A model generated the notes under the pieces. The model saw only the letters and a list, made by a program, of their open reading frames with translations, searched no databases and had not been told where the DNA came from. Below, piece by piece: positions 14,888 through 22,646 of a DNA stretch of 23,632 nt; position 1 is the stretch's first letter; each line of letters begins with the position of its first letter. The translations under genes were made by a program, and so were the position numbers. Source of the DNA: JALJPB01 sp963933115 (GTDB lineage: Bacteria; Pseudomonadota; Gammaproteobacteria; Enterobacterales; Alteromonadaceae); assembly GCA_963933115.1 (NCBI GenBank), contig CAWVSL010000043.1, positions 1 through 23,632 on the forward strand, given 5' to 3'.

Positions 14888-16303
14888 ATGTTCAAACGTA
14901 ATCAAGGTAAGGTTGCCTTTCCCTTCTTGGCGATTAGCATTACATTAACGTTAACTGGCTGTCTTCAAAATAAAGTTCAAGATGCGAAAGTCACCATTAA
15001 TTCTGATCCATACCCAAGTACCTATCAACCTTTGCCTCAACAAAGTACATTAATTCGAAATGCCACGGTATTAACAGGTACGGGCCAAAGAATAGACAAT
15101 GCCGACGTGTTATTTATTGAGGGTAAAATTCAAAATATTGGTAATAATCTTTTTGCAGAAGATGCGATTGAGATTGATGGTAGTGGTAAATGGTTAACTC
15201 CGGGGATTATCGATGTCCATTCACATTTGGGTGTTTACCCAAGCCCTAGTGTTGAGTCTCATTCTGATGGTAATGAAATGACCTCTCCTAATACTTCAGA
15301 GGTATGGGCTGAGCACAGTGTTTGGCCGCAAGACCCCGGATTTCAAAAGGCACGCGCTGGAGGCATTACTACGCTACAAATACTGCCGGGTTCAGCAAAT
15401 CTTTTTGGTGGTAGAGGCGTTACCTTAAGAAATATACCCAGTCATACCACACAAGGGATGAAATTCCCCGAAGCTCCTTATGGGTTAAAAATGGCTTGTG
15501 GTGAGAATCCCAAACGTGTCTATGGTTCAAAAGAGGTTGCTCCGTCAACTCGAATGGGTAATGTTGCTGGTTATCGAAGTGCTTGGGCACAAGCGACTGA
15601 ATACAAAAGAGCTTGGGATAAATACAATGCAGATTATGCACTAGGGGGAAATCCTAAAGTGCCTAAGCGTAATTTAACCAATGATACGCTAAAGGGCGTG
15701 CTTGACGGTGATATTTTAATTCATAATCACTGCTACAAAGCGGAAGAAATGGCGGTAATGATAGATGTTGGTAAAGAGTTTAACTATAAGTCGGGCACCT
15801 TCCATCATGGTATAGAAGCTTATAAAATAGCTGATATATTAGCTGCAAATGGTAATTGTGTTGCTATGTGGCCAGACTGGTGGGGTTTTAAAATGGAAGC
15901 ATACGATATGGTACAAGAAAACGTGGCAATTGTTGACGCGATTAAAAATTCATGCGCCGTTGTCCACTCAGACTCAAGTACCACTATTCAACGGTTAAAC
16001 CAAGAAGCGGGTAAAGTAATGTTTCGTGCCAATGAAAATGGCTTTGATTTGAAAGAGCAAGACGCCATTCGCTGGATTACCTTAAATGCAGCAAAGTCAT
16101 TAGGCCTTGATGATAAAACGGGTAGTTTAGAAGTGGGTAAAAAAGCAGACATTGTTTTATGGGATCAAAACCCATTCAGTGTTTACTCTCATGCGGAACA
16201 AGTGTTTATTGATGGTGCAAAAGTTTATGACCGTTATGATGAAAATTATCAAGCAATGAGTGACTTCATGCTAGGACAACATACTCTTGAGCAAGGAAAA
16301 TAA
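14888..16303 (+). CDS. Amidohydrolase-superfamily lipoprotein (imidazolonepropionase/dipeptidase-like)
   Basis: A 471-residue exported lipoprotein: hydrophobic N terminus with lipobox LTGC (Cys25). The amidohydrolase fold follows, with a small beta-sandwich region (about 52-105, ending KWLTPGIIDVHSH) and a metal-dependent barrel. Probable metal ligands are all present: H111 and H113 (HSH), H279 or H281 (IHNHC), H306 or H307 (TFHHG) and D362 (HSDSS). The C-terminal ITLNAAKSLGLDDKTGSLEVGKKADIVLW is the usual closing part of the superfamily. It likely hydrolyses an amide or peptide-like bond in the periplasm; the substrate cannot be read from sequence. It has a good AAGGAA ribosome-binding site and is followed after one base by a degenerate paralogue. 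Confidence 0.85.
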   Translation: MFKRNQGKVAFPFLAISITLTLTGCLQNKVQDAKVTINSDPYPSTYQPLPQQSTLIRNATVLTGTGQRIDNADVLFIEGKIQNIGNNLFAEDAIEIDGSGKWLTPGIIDVHSHLGVYPSPSVESHSDGNEMTSPNTSEVWAEHSVWPQDPGFQKARAGGITTLQILPGSANLFGGRGVTLRNIPSHTTQGMKFPEAPYGLKMACGENPKRVYGSKEVAPSTRMGNVAGYRSAWAQATEYKRAWDKYNADYALGGNPKVPKRNLTNDTLKGVLDGDILIHNHCYKAEEMAVMIDVGKEFNYKSGTFHHGIEAYKIADILAANGNCVAMWPDWWGFKMEAYDMVQENVAIVDAIKNSCAVVHSDSSTTIQRLNQEAGKVMFRANENGFDLKEQDAIRWITLNAAKSLGLDDKTGSLEVGKKADIVLWDQNPFSVYSHAEQVFIDGAKVYDRYDENYQAMSDFMLGQHTLEQGK

Positions 16304-16304
16304 G

Positions 16305-17609
16305 ATGAAATCAATTATACATACTTCGCTAATGAAGCCTCTGATCTTAACGTTGACCGCTGTTTTTACTTTAACCATACCTTTTGTTAATGCAAATACT
16401 TTAGCAATAACCAATGCGACTATCCATACGGTAACCGAGCAGGGGGTAATTACTAATGGCACCGTTATCATTGAAGAGGGAATAATTACTGCCATATTGT
16501 CATCCAATGAAAGTAAAAAGATAAAAGCCGATAAAATTATTGATGCTAACGGCAAAATTTTAACACCTGGCTTAATAGGCTCAATGAATCAACTAGGCTT
16601 AGTTGAAGTTAGTGCCGTTTCAAGAACACGTGATGCGGCTGATAAAAAAGCAGATATGACATTTGATGCCAGCCTTGCTTTTAATCCTAAATCCACCGTG
16701 ATCCCCTATAGCCGTAAAGGGGGGATAACTCGCAATATTGTATCTCCGTCGGGTGGTGAAGGTATATTTAAAGGCCATGCTTTTGTTGTTGATCTCTCTA
16801 CCAGTTTTGACAGCGTCATAACTAACAATAGTGGAGTCGTTGTCGACTTAGGGGCTAAAAATAAAGGTTCCAGAGCTTTTGACTTACAAACTTTGGCAAA
16901 TAAGTTCGACGATGCTGAAAAAAAATTAGCAAAGTCTAAGCTAAATACTTTAAATTTAAAAAGTAAAGCTAAAAAAGATAAAATCAAAAAAGAGGACGAA
17001 CCACAACGTGATGAAAAAGTTATCAACGACTTGTTAGCCGGTAATAAACCTTTAGTGGTTTATGCTGACCGCGCAACCGATTTATTAGCATTGATTAAAT
17101 TAAAAAAACGTTATAACTTAAAATTGATATTAGTAGGTGCTGCTGATGCAGAACTAGTGAGTGAACAATTGGCCAAAGAAAATGTACCGGTAATTCTTAA
17201 TGCGCTACGTAACCTCCCTAGTAGTTTTGACTCCTTACATGCTTCCTTAAGTAGTGCGGCTAATTTAACCGCCGCAGGGGTAAAAGTTATATTATCAGTC
17301 GATGATACGCATAATATTTATCAGTTACGTTACAGTGCAGGAAATGCCGTCTCAAATGGTTTGTCAAAAGCAGACGCCCTAGCGACGATTACTGCTAATG
17401 TTGCTGATAGCTTTTCACTCAATGCCGGTAGAATTGCCACTGGTTACGCTGCTGACTTAGTCCTATGGAGCGCAGACCCGTTTGAACTGAGTACTCGGGT
17501 TGACAAAATATGGATTGGCGGTCAAGAAGTCTCTACCTTAAGCCGTCAGGATGCATTACGAGACCGATATACTACAGAGAGTAAAATGCCTAGAGCTTAT
17601 ACAAAATAA
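16305..17609 (+). CDS. Exported amidohydrolase-like protein lacking metal ligands (probable pseudoenzyme)
   Basis: A 434-residue protein with a signal peptide (hydrophobic about 10-28, cleavage after VNA30). It keeps the amidohydrolase frame: the N-terminal sandwich, ANGKILTPGLIG (81-92), and the closing TANVADSFSLNAGRIATGYAADLVLW. At the metal-binding HxH position it reads SMNQ (93-96), so both histidines are replaced. The two later histidine positions are Tyr/Asp (about 253-255) and Gly (about 278); an Asp near 333-334 may remain. A Lys-rich charged segment (203-232) is inserted before the second half. The start is ATG 16305, with AAGGAAAA upstream inside the end of the previous gene. Tight pairing with an intact paralogue suggests a partner or regulatory subunit; the function is inference. 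Confidence 0.8.
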   Translation: MKSIIHTSLMKPLILTLTAVFTLTIPFVNANTLAITNATIHTVTEQGVITNGTVIIEEGIITAILSSNESKKIKADKIIDANGKILTPGLIGSMNQLGLVEVSAVSRTRDAADKKADMTFDASLAFNPKSTVIPYSRKGGITRNIVSPSGGEGIFKGHAFVVDLSTSFDSVITNNSGVVVDLGAKNKGSRAFDLQTLANKFDDAEKKLAKSKLNTLNLKSKAKKDKIKKEDEPQRDEKVINDLLAGNKPLVVYADRATDLLALIKLKKRYNLKLILVGAADAELVSEQLAKENVPVILNALRNLPSSFDSLHASLSSAANLTAAGVKVILSVDDTHNIYQLRYSAGNAVSNGLSKADALATITANVADSFSLNAGRIATGYAADLVLWSADPFELSTRVDKIWIGGQEVSTLSRQDALRDRYTTESKMPRAYTK

Positions 17610-17634
17610 GGTTCACTGAGTACCAATGGCCTTT

Positions 17635-17666
17635 AAAATACCACTGAGATATCTCAGTGGTATTTT
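17635..17666 (+). terminator. Rho-independent terminator after the amidohydrolase pair (32-base perfect palindrome)
   Basis: Bases 17635-17666 are a perfect palindrome centred on GATATC, with arms containing ATACCACTGAGAT. The flanks are A-rich on the left and T-rich on the right (TATTTTATTTTA). It begins 26 bases after the stop codon and fits a factor-independent terminator that could work on either strand. Confidence 0.85.
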
Positions 17667-17819
17667 ATTTTATAGCATATGAATAAACAAACCGTGGATA
17701 CAATAACGTATTATTTTTAAAGCCTACCTTAAAATAAAAATTACTAGGGGTATAGGTTCCACCCAAGTCATTATTTCTTTATCATAGGAAATGATGTTGT
17801 CGTATAAAAAGAGAAAAAC

Positions 17820-18707
17820 ATGTGTCAAAGGCTAGTGGCGAATCAGTTTGGTTCGGTCAAAAAGATTAATTTAACAGAAAATATAACCGGCTTAGAAATT
17901 GATCATCAATATTGTAAGGCTAAAATAAGCCTTTATGGTGGGCAAGTATTGGCATGGCAACCCACTGGCCAAAAGCCAGTACTCTGGTTGAGTGATGCTA
18001 ACCAATATCAAGTAGGGAAAGCGATTAGAGGAGGTATTCCTCTCTGTTGGCCATGGTTTGGTGCTCACCCTAGCGATCCAAAGAATCATTCAGGTAATCA
18101 TGGTTTTGCACGTCAACAAATGTGGCAAATAGACACAGTTGATCTTTTAGAGCAACATGTAGTGGTATCGCTGAAATGGCAAGGAGAAAACATGCATGCG
18201 TTATTTCCATTAGCCTGTCAGTTAAAACAAACCTTGGTTTTTGGTAAAGATTTTAGCCAACAATTACTAATGAGCAACACCAGTGATAAAGATATTGATT
18301 ACACTGCAGCACTGCATAGTTACATTCAGGTGAGCAACCCTCAAGAAATAAATATTGTCGAATTATCTACACTTGAATTTGATGACAAATTAACCGCTGA
18401 ACGTCGCAAACCTGAAGTGTTTATTAATGGAATGGGCCCAGTCGACCGTGTTTATCATCTGCTAGCTGAGCAAAGCCAAACAATGCAGATACAAGATAGC
18501 CGATGGCAGCGAACCATTGAAATTACCAGTGATAATTGTCAACAGTGGGTATTTTGGAATCCAGGTAAACTGGGCGCTGAAACGATGAGTGATGTTCATG
18601 AGAATGGCGAGAATGAGTTTGTTTGTTTGGAGCCCGCCAATACTGAACCACAAAAACTAGCTGCTAATAGCTCGGTATTAATTGGTCAAACAATAAAGGT
18701 GTTTTAA
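17820..18707 (+). CDS. yeaD: D-hexose-6-phosphate mutarotase (glucose-6-phosphate 1-epimerase, YeaD type)
   Basis: A 295-residue cytosolic enzyme of the galactose-mutarotase fold that interconverts the anomers of hexose 6-phosphates. Length equals E. coli YeaD (294). Characteristic stretches are AKISLYGGQVLAWQP, GGIPLCWPWFG (71-81), NHGFARQQMWQ (His94), AALHSYIQVS (His166, expected catalytic) and FVCLEPAN near the C terminus, whose Glu is the expected catalytic base. The start codon is preceded by a purine-rich AAAAAGAGAAAAAC. The N-terminal 15 residues are not conserved in any way I recognise, so the true start could lie slightly downstream. It is monocistronic between two terminator regions. 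Confidence 0.88.
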   Translation: MCQRLVANQFGSVKKINLTENITGLEIDHQYCKAKISLYGGQVLAWQPTGQKPVLWLSDANQYQVGKAIRGGIPLCWPWFGAHPSDPKNHSGNHGFARQQMWQIDTVDLLEQHVVVSLKWQGENMHALFPLACQLKQTLVFGKDFSQQLLMSNTSDKDIDYTAALHSYIQVSNPQEINIVELSTLEFDDKLTAERRKPEVFINGMGPVDRVYHLLAEQSQTMQIQDSRWQRTIEITSDNCQQWVFWNPGKLGAETMSDVHENGENEFVCLEPANTEPQKLAANSSVLIGQTIKVF

Positions 18708-18802
18708 AAATATTATAAAGATTTTCTAATTATTGAATACCGATCCCCTGGCGTTTCGCTTAACTGAGACTAGAGAAACCGCTTGTTTTTATACTAAATT
18801 TC

Positions 18803-19402
18803 TTACTGATATTTTTTCAACGGCGTAATAATCTCAGGTAGTGGAATATCCCATAACTCACATGGAATATTATCAGCCAACTGGCAATCATGGGCCAGTC
18901 CAATAGGGTAAGGTTTAGCAGTAATTTGACCCTGAAAATGATATTTTTGATACCAAGTAGCTAATGTTCTATCATAAAAGCCACCACCCATTCCTAAACG
19001 TCCGCCAGTCCTGTCAAAGGCAACTAATGGCGTGCATATTACATCTATCTGATTAACATGCCGTACATGTCTCACATCAAGTTTGGGCTCTAAAATACCG
19101 TACTTGTTTTTCACCATAACTGACGATTGATGGTAATTAATAAACAGTAAATTACCCGGACTAAAGGGATGGATAACGGGTAAATAAATACGCTTACCTT
19201 GTTGCCAGCACCAGTGAATAAAATTAGCAGGGTCAAGTTCCCCATCATTGGCTAAATAAAGCGCAATATGCTGAGCTGGACGTATTTTTGAGTGACTGGA
19301 AAGTTGCTCTGTCAATTTTAGCGAGGCGATGAGTTGTTCCTCCATCGTCAACACGTTGCGTCGTTGCCGAATCTCCTGCCTTAACTCATTTCTAGCATTC
19401 AT
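18803..19402 (-). CDS. 5-formyltetrahydrofolate cyclo-ligase
   Basis: A 199-residue cytosolic enzyme (YgfA/FAU1 family) that converts 5-formyl-THF to 5,10-methenyl-THF using ATP. Visible: the N-terminal basic helix RNELRQEIRQRRNVL, HIALYLANDGELDP, IYLPVIHP, and the ATP/phosphate-binding loop FDRTGGRLGMGGGFYDRTL, followed by GLAHDCQ. Length fits the family. I prefer ATG 19402, with GAGAG about 8 bases upstream; an in-frame ATG at 19414 (four more residues) has no ribosome-binding site. In many gammaproteobacteria 6S RNA precedes this gene, but here only 88-100 bases separate it from the peptide transporter gene and they hold a terminator. Confidence 0.92.
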   Translation of the reverse strand: MNARNELRQEIRQRRNVLTMEEQLIASLKLTEQLSSHSKIRPAQHIALYLANDGELDPANFIHWCWQQGKRIYLPVIHPFSPGNLLFINYHQSSVMVKNKYGILEPKLDVRHVRHVNQIDVICTPLVAFDRTGGRLGMGGGFYDRTLATWYQKYHFQGQITAKPYPIGLAHDCQLADNIPCELWDIPLPEIITPLKKYQ

Positions 19403-19436
19403 ATTTACTCTCATCTAGATATTATTTATTCACTAT

Positions 19437-19468
19437 AAAAAAAGCTGAAAGATACCTTTCAGCTTTTT
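19437..19468 (-). terminator. Rho-independent terminator of the peptide transporter gene
   Basis: AAAAAGCTGAAAG (19439-19451) and CTTTCAGCTTTTT (19456-19468) form a 13-bp stem with a 4-base loop. On the minus strand seven T follow the stem. It lies 35-65 bases after the transporter stop codon and before the cyclo-ligase gene, so the two are probably separate transcripts. Confidence 0.9.
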
Positions 19469-19502
19469 AATATGAGACACACTAATAGCGCATTAATTTA
19501 TA

Positions 19503-20942
19503 TTAATTATGCGTTTTAGAGATACCTTCATGTGTAGCCGTTACTGAAATTTCTTCATCTAGCTTTTCTTCTAAGTTATTAACCTGACCACCTTCTGCAC
19601 CATGCATCCATGAGACTAGTTTACCTGCAGAAAGGTAGATGATTAGACCTGTTATTAAGGCGCCAACACCAACTCCCATAAAGATATTTGCGGCATTGTT
19701 AACCATTTCTTCACCTTCACCAACAAACGAGCCAATAAACGCGGCTAAGAAGTTAGATAGGGCAGTAAAGAAGAACCAAATACCCATTAATAATGAGGTG
19801 AATTTAAGCGGTGCTAATTTGGTTACCATTGATAAACCAATGGGTGATAAACATAATTCACCTAAGGTATGAAATAGGTAAGCAAAAACCAAGAACAACA
19901 TGCTTACTTTAACTGCAACATCGCCACCTTGCACCATGGTAGCCCATAACATAACGAAGAAACCTAAAGCTAAAAATAACATCGCCAAAGCAAACTTTTT
20001 CGGTGAAGTCGGTTCATTTGATCCCATCTTAACCCAAATAGAGGCAACAAAAGGCGCTAATATGATGATGAACATAGCGTTTAATGATTGAAATGATGAG
20101 GCAGCAATTTCAAAGCCAAAAAGTGTACGGTCGGTAAAGTCAGAAGCGTAAATGGTAAATAAACCACCCGCTTGCTCAAAACCAGCCCAGAAAATTACTG
20201 AGAACATACTCATAATCAAGATGACTTTCATCCGATCGATATCTTGAGAAGTTAATGGTGCATGCGCTTTTTGATCACCTTTAGTACGTTTAGCTGACGG
20301 TTCGACGCCTATATCCCCTAAATATTTATTCGCCAAGGTCAGTTGTAATGTTAAACCAATCAACATACCACAGCCGGCTAAAATAAAACCGTAGTGCCAG
20401 TTAACAGTCTCACCAAGGACACCAACAGTAATAGGCGCTAAAAAGGCACCGAGGTTTATACCCATATAGAAAATAGTGAAGGCACCATCACGGCGATGAT
20501 CACCGTCTTCGTATAAATCACCAACTAAACTAGAAACATTCGCTTTAAATAAACCATTACCAATAATGATTAAAGCTAAACCGATATAAAATACTGTTTC
20601 TTCCATGCCGACAATCATCGACTTTGGGATACCGAGGGTAAAGTAACCCAAAGAAAAAACAAGGCCACCCCAGATAATCGCTTTACGTTGGCCAATAAAG
20701 TTATCAGCGAGCCAACCACCAATTACTGGCGTTAGATAAACAGCCATGGTGAAAAAACCATATAGCCTTAGCGCTTCTTGATTGGTCCAGCCAAAACCAC
20801 CATCTTGTGTAGAAGCAATTAGATAAAGTACCAACAATGCTCTCATGCCATAATAGCCAAAACGTTCCCACATCTCGGTGCCAAACAAGAGAAAAAGCCC
20901 TTTAGGGTGGCCAAAAAGCGTACCCGCGTTAGGTGTAGTCAT
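19503..20942 (-). CDS. POT/PTR family proton-coupled di-/tripeptide transporter
   Basis: A 479-residue inner-membrane symporter of the major facilitator superfamily (Dtp/PepT-like), importing di- and tripeptides with protons. The defining motif ExxERFxYY is present in TM1 (E23-M-W-E26-R27-F-G-Y-Y). The PTR2 signature GGWLADNFIGQRKAI follows, then FYMGINLGAFLAP (FYxxINxG motif) in TM5. About 14 hydrophobic segments are visible, as in bacterial POTs. The C-terminal tail (about 450-479) is acidic. The start at ATG 20942 precedes the short hydrophilic N terminus usual for the family (MTTPNAGTLFGHPKGLF). Substrate specificity beyond peptides is not readable. Confidence 0.94.
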   Translation of the reverse strand: MTTPNAGTLFGHPKGLFLLFGTEMWERFGYYGMRALLVLYLIASTQDGGFGWTNQEALRLYGFFTMAVYLTPVIGGWLADNFIGQRKAIIWGGLVFSLGYFTLGIPKSMIVGMEETVFYIGLALIIIGNGLFKANVSSLVGDLYEDGDHRRDGAFTIFYMGINLGAFLAPITVGVLGETVNWHYGFILAGCGMLIGLTLQLTLANKYLGDIGVEPSAKRTKGDQKAHAPLTSQDIDRMKVILIMSMFSVIFWAGFEQAGGLFTIYASDFTDRTLFGFEIAASSFQSLNAMFIIILAPFVASIWVKMGSNEPTSPKKFALAMLFLALGFFVMLWATMVQGGDVAVKVSMLFLVFAYLFHTLGELCLSPIGLSMVTKLAPLKFTSLLMGIWFFFTALSNFLAAFIGSFVGEGEEMVNNAANIFMGVGVGALITGLIIYLSAGKLVSWMHGAEGGQVNNLEEKLDEEISVTATHEGISKTHN

Positions 20943-21316
20943 ATTATTATTATCCTGTCTAAAAATTGTTTATATGTAATATACGAGTGGAGTTATACCT
21001 TTGCTGATGATTAAAGGCAAGTACCCGTGAATTAGTCGCTTGAAAAACATACTGAATTTCTTGCGAAATGTAAGTTGTTTGGCTAAACATATACTGATAA
21101 GATTTCGAAATTATTGATTATGCGTAAGATAATAGAGTTTACGCATTATACTTAGACAATAATTAAGTTATTTTATACTGCATAACTTAAGGTGAAATAT
21201 AATATCAGATTATACTGTTTTTCTACTACTTGACTCTAAGTGAACCCATAACTTAACTTTGTGGATAAACGTCACCTCAATTTTGTTCTTCGATCTATAA
21301 TTACAAAGGAATATAT
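20943..21316. other. Divergent control region between peptide transporter and polysaccharide genes
   Basis: A 374-base region without a supported gene. It holds two dyad-symmetric elements: ATGCGTAA/TTACGCAT (21120-21127 and 21139-21146) and TTAAGTTAT/ATAACTTAA (21163-21171 and 21182-21190). I saw no ops/JUMPStart element, which often precedes such polysaccharide loci. A good ribosome-binding site (AAAGGA) precedes the dehydrogenase gene. Confidence 0.5.
21120..21190. promoter_or_regulatory. Two successive dyad-symmetry elements upstream of the polysaccharide locus
   Basis: The first dyad has perfect 8-base arms with an 11-base centre (21120-21146); the second has perfect 9-base arms with a 10-base centre (21163-21190). 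Their centres are about 44 bases apart, close to four helical turns. Either could be a regulator site or an RNA hairpin in the leader. Neither has a T-tract. Function unknown. Confidence 0.35.
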
Positions 21317-22597
21317 ATGTCACTTTCTTTAGACAACATAAACATTGGGATAATTGGCCTAGGCTATGTTGGCCTTCCTCTCGCAGTGGAGTTTGGTAAA
21401 AAATACCCAACGTTAGGGTTTGACATCAATAAAAAGCGTATTGAAGACCTGAAGCAAGGTCATGACTTTACTTTAGAAGTATCGAGGGGCGAATTAGCAG
21501 AGTCAGCTTTTATTAACTATTCATTTGAGGTTGAGGCACTGCAAAGATGCAATGTTTATATTGTCACCGTACCCACACCCATTGATGAACATAAACAACC
21601 TGACTTGACACCATTAATCAAAGCCAGTCAAATGTTAGCTCAAGTGATTTCAAAAGGTGATGTCATTATTTATGAGTCTACGGTTTACCCTGGAGCAACT
21701 GAAGATGTTTGTATTCCTGAAATAGAGCATTATTCCAATCTGAAATTCAATGAAGATTTTTTTGCTGGTTATAGCCCTGAGCGAATAAACCCTGGTGATA
21801 AAGAGCATAGAGTCACCAATATATTAAAAGTCACTTCAGGGTCAACCGCTGCAATTGCTGACTTTGTTGACAGTTTATACAACTCCATTATCACCGCAGG
21901 CACCTATAAAGCGTCTTCTATTCAAGTTGCTGAAGCAGCAAAGGTCATTGAGAATACCCAAAGAGATTTAAATATTGCATTAATCAACGAGTTGGCCGTT
22001 ATTTTCAATAAGCTGAACATTGATACTGAAGAAGTATTAAAAGCGGCAGGCACAAAGTGGAACTTTTTACCCTTTCGTCCTGGATTAGTCGGCGGCCACT
22101 GCATAGGTGTTGACCCTTACTATTTAACCCATAAAGCACAATCTATCGGCTATAACCCAGAAGTTATCTTGGCAGGTAGAAGAATAAACGATGGCATGGC
22201 TGCCTATGTAGTGACTCAGTTAACCAAAACTATGATTAAACGTAAATTACAGATTAATGGTGCCAATGTCCTAGTAATGGGCTTAACCTTTAAAGAAGAT
22301 TGTCCAGATGTGCGCAATACCAAAATTGTTGATATTTTAACTGAATTAAAAGAATACAATATTAATGTCGATGTTTACGACCCTTGGGTTGCCCCAGAAG
22401 ATGCAAAAAATGAATACGATATCGATCTCATTGAAGCACCTAAACAACAATATTACGATGCAATAATATTCGCAGTAGCTCATCATCAATTCAAAGCGAT
22501 GAGTAACAATGATATTTTAGCATTAACTAAAAATGAACATATAATATACGACCTAAAATATATGTTAGACCCAGAATTAGCTGATATTCGTTTATAA
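21317..22597 (+). CDS. UDP-N-acetylhexosamine 6-dehydrogenase (TviB/WbpO type nucleotide sugar dehydrogenase)
   Basis: A 426-residue cytosolic NAD+-dependent enzyme that oxidises C6 of a UDP-HexNAc to the uronic acid. The Rossmann motif is GLGYVG (14-19), followed by the family stretch LPLAVEFGKKYPTLGFDI. Also visible are TVPTPID, ESTVYPGATED, and SPERINPGDKEH, typical of the TviB/WbpO branch. The catalytic Cys262 lies in VGGHCIGVDPYYL, and the C-terminal domain has VLVMGLTFKEDCPDVRNTK. Whether the substrate is UDP-GlcNAc (TviB) or UDP-GalNAc (WbpO) cannot be told from motifs alone. The start has AAAGGA 6 bases upstream. It is the first gene of a polysaccharide cluster, with a 4-epimerase 49 bases downstream. 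Confidence 0.92.
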   Translation: MSLSLDNINIGIIGLGYVGLPLAVEFGKKYPTLGFDINKKRIEDLKQGHDFTLEVSRGELAESAFINYSFEVEALQRCNVYIVTVPTPIDEHKQPDLTPLIKASQMLAQVISKGDVIIYESTVYPGATEDVCIPEIEHYSNLKFNEDFFAGYSPERINPGDKEHRVTNILKVTSGSTAAIADFVDSLYNSIITAGTYKASSIQVAEAAKVIENTQRDLNIALINELAVIFNKLNIDTEEVLKAAGTKWNFLPFRPGLVGGHCIGVDPYYLTHKAQSIGYNPEVILAGRRINDGMAAYVVTQLTKTMIKRKLQINGANVLVMGLTFKEDCPDVRNTKIVDILTELKEYNINVDVYDPWVAPEDAKNEYDIDLIEAPKQQYYDAIIFAVAHHQFKAMSNNDILALTKNEHIIYDLKYMLDPELADIRL

Positions 22598-22646
22598 AAA
22601 ATATTTTTATATTTTTCAATGGATTTAAAGAGAATAGGAATAGAAT

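Noticed and set aside
16287..16304. Upstream TTG start for the second amidohydrolase gene
   Set aside because: ATG 16305 has AAGGAAAA at proper distance and begins a normal signal peptide.
17635..17666. 32-base perfect palindrome as an attachment or recombination site
   Set aside because: It lies directly after a stop codon with A- and T-rich flanks and no integrase or repeat copy nearby; a terminator explains it fully.
18708..18802. Hairpin GCGTTTC...GAAACCGC as a bidirectional terminator between convergent genes
   Set aside because: The stem has a bulge and a long loop, and the T-tract on either side is poor; not strong enough to list as a feature.
19403..19502. 6S RNA (ssrS) next to the 5-formyltetrahydrofolate cyclo-ligase gene
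   Set aside because: The gap is about 100 bases and is occupied by the transporter's terminator, too short for a 6S RNA of about 180 bases.
20943..21316. JUMPStart/ops element (GGCGGTAG) before the polysaccharide genes
   Set aside because: No such octamer was seen on the plus strand in this region.
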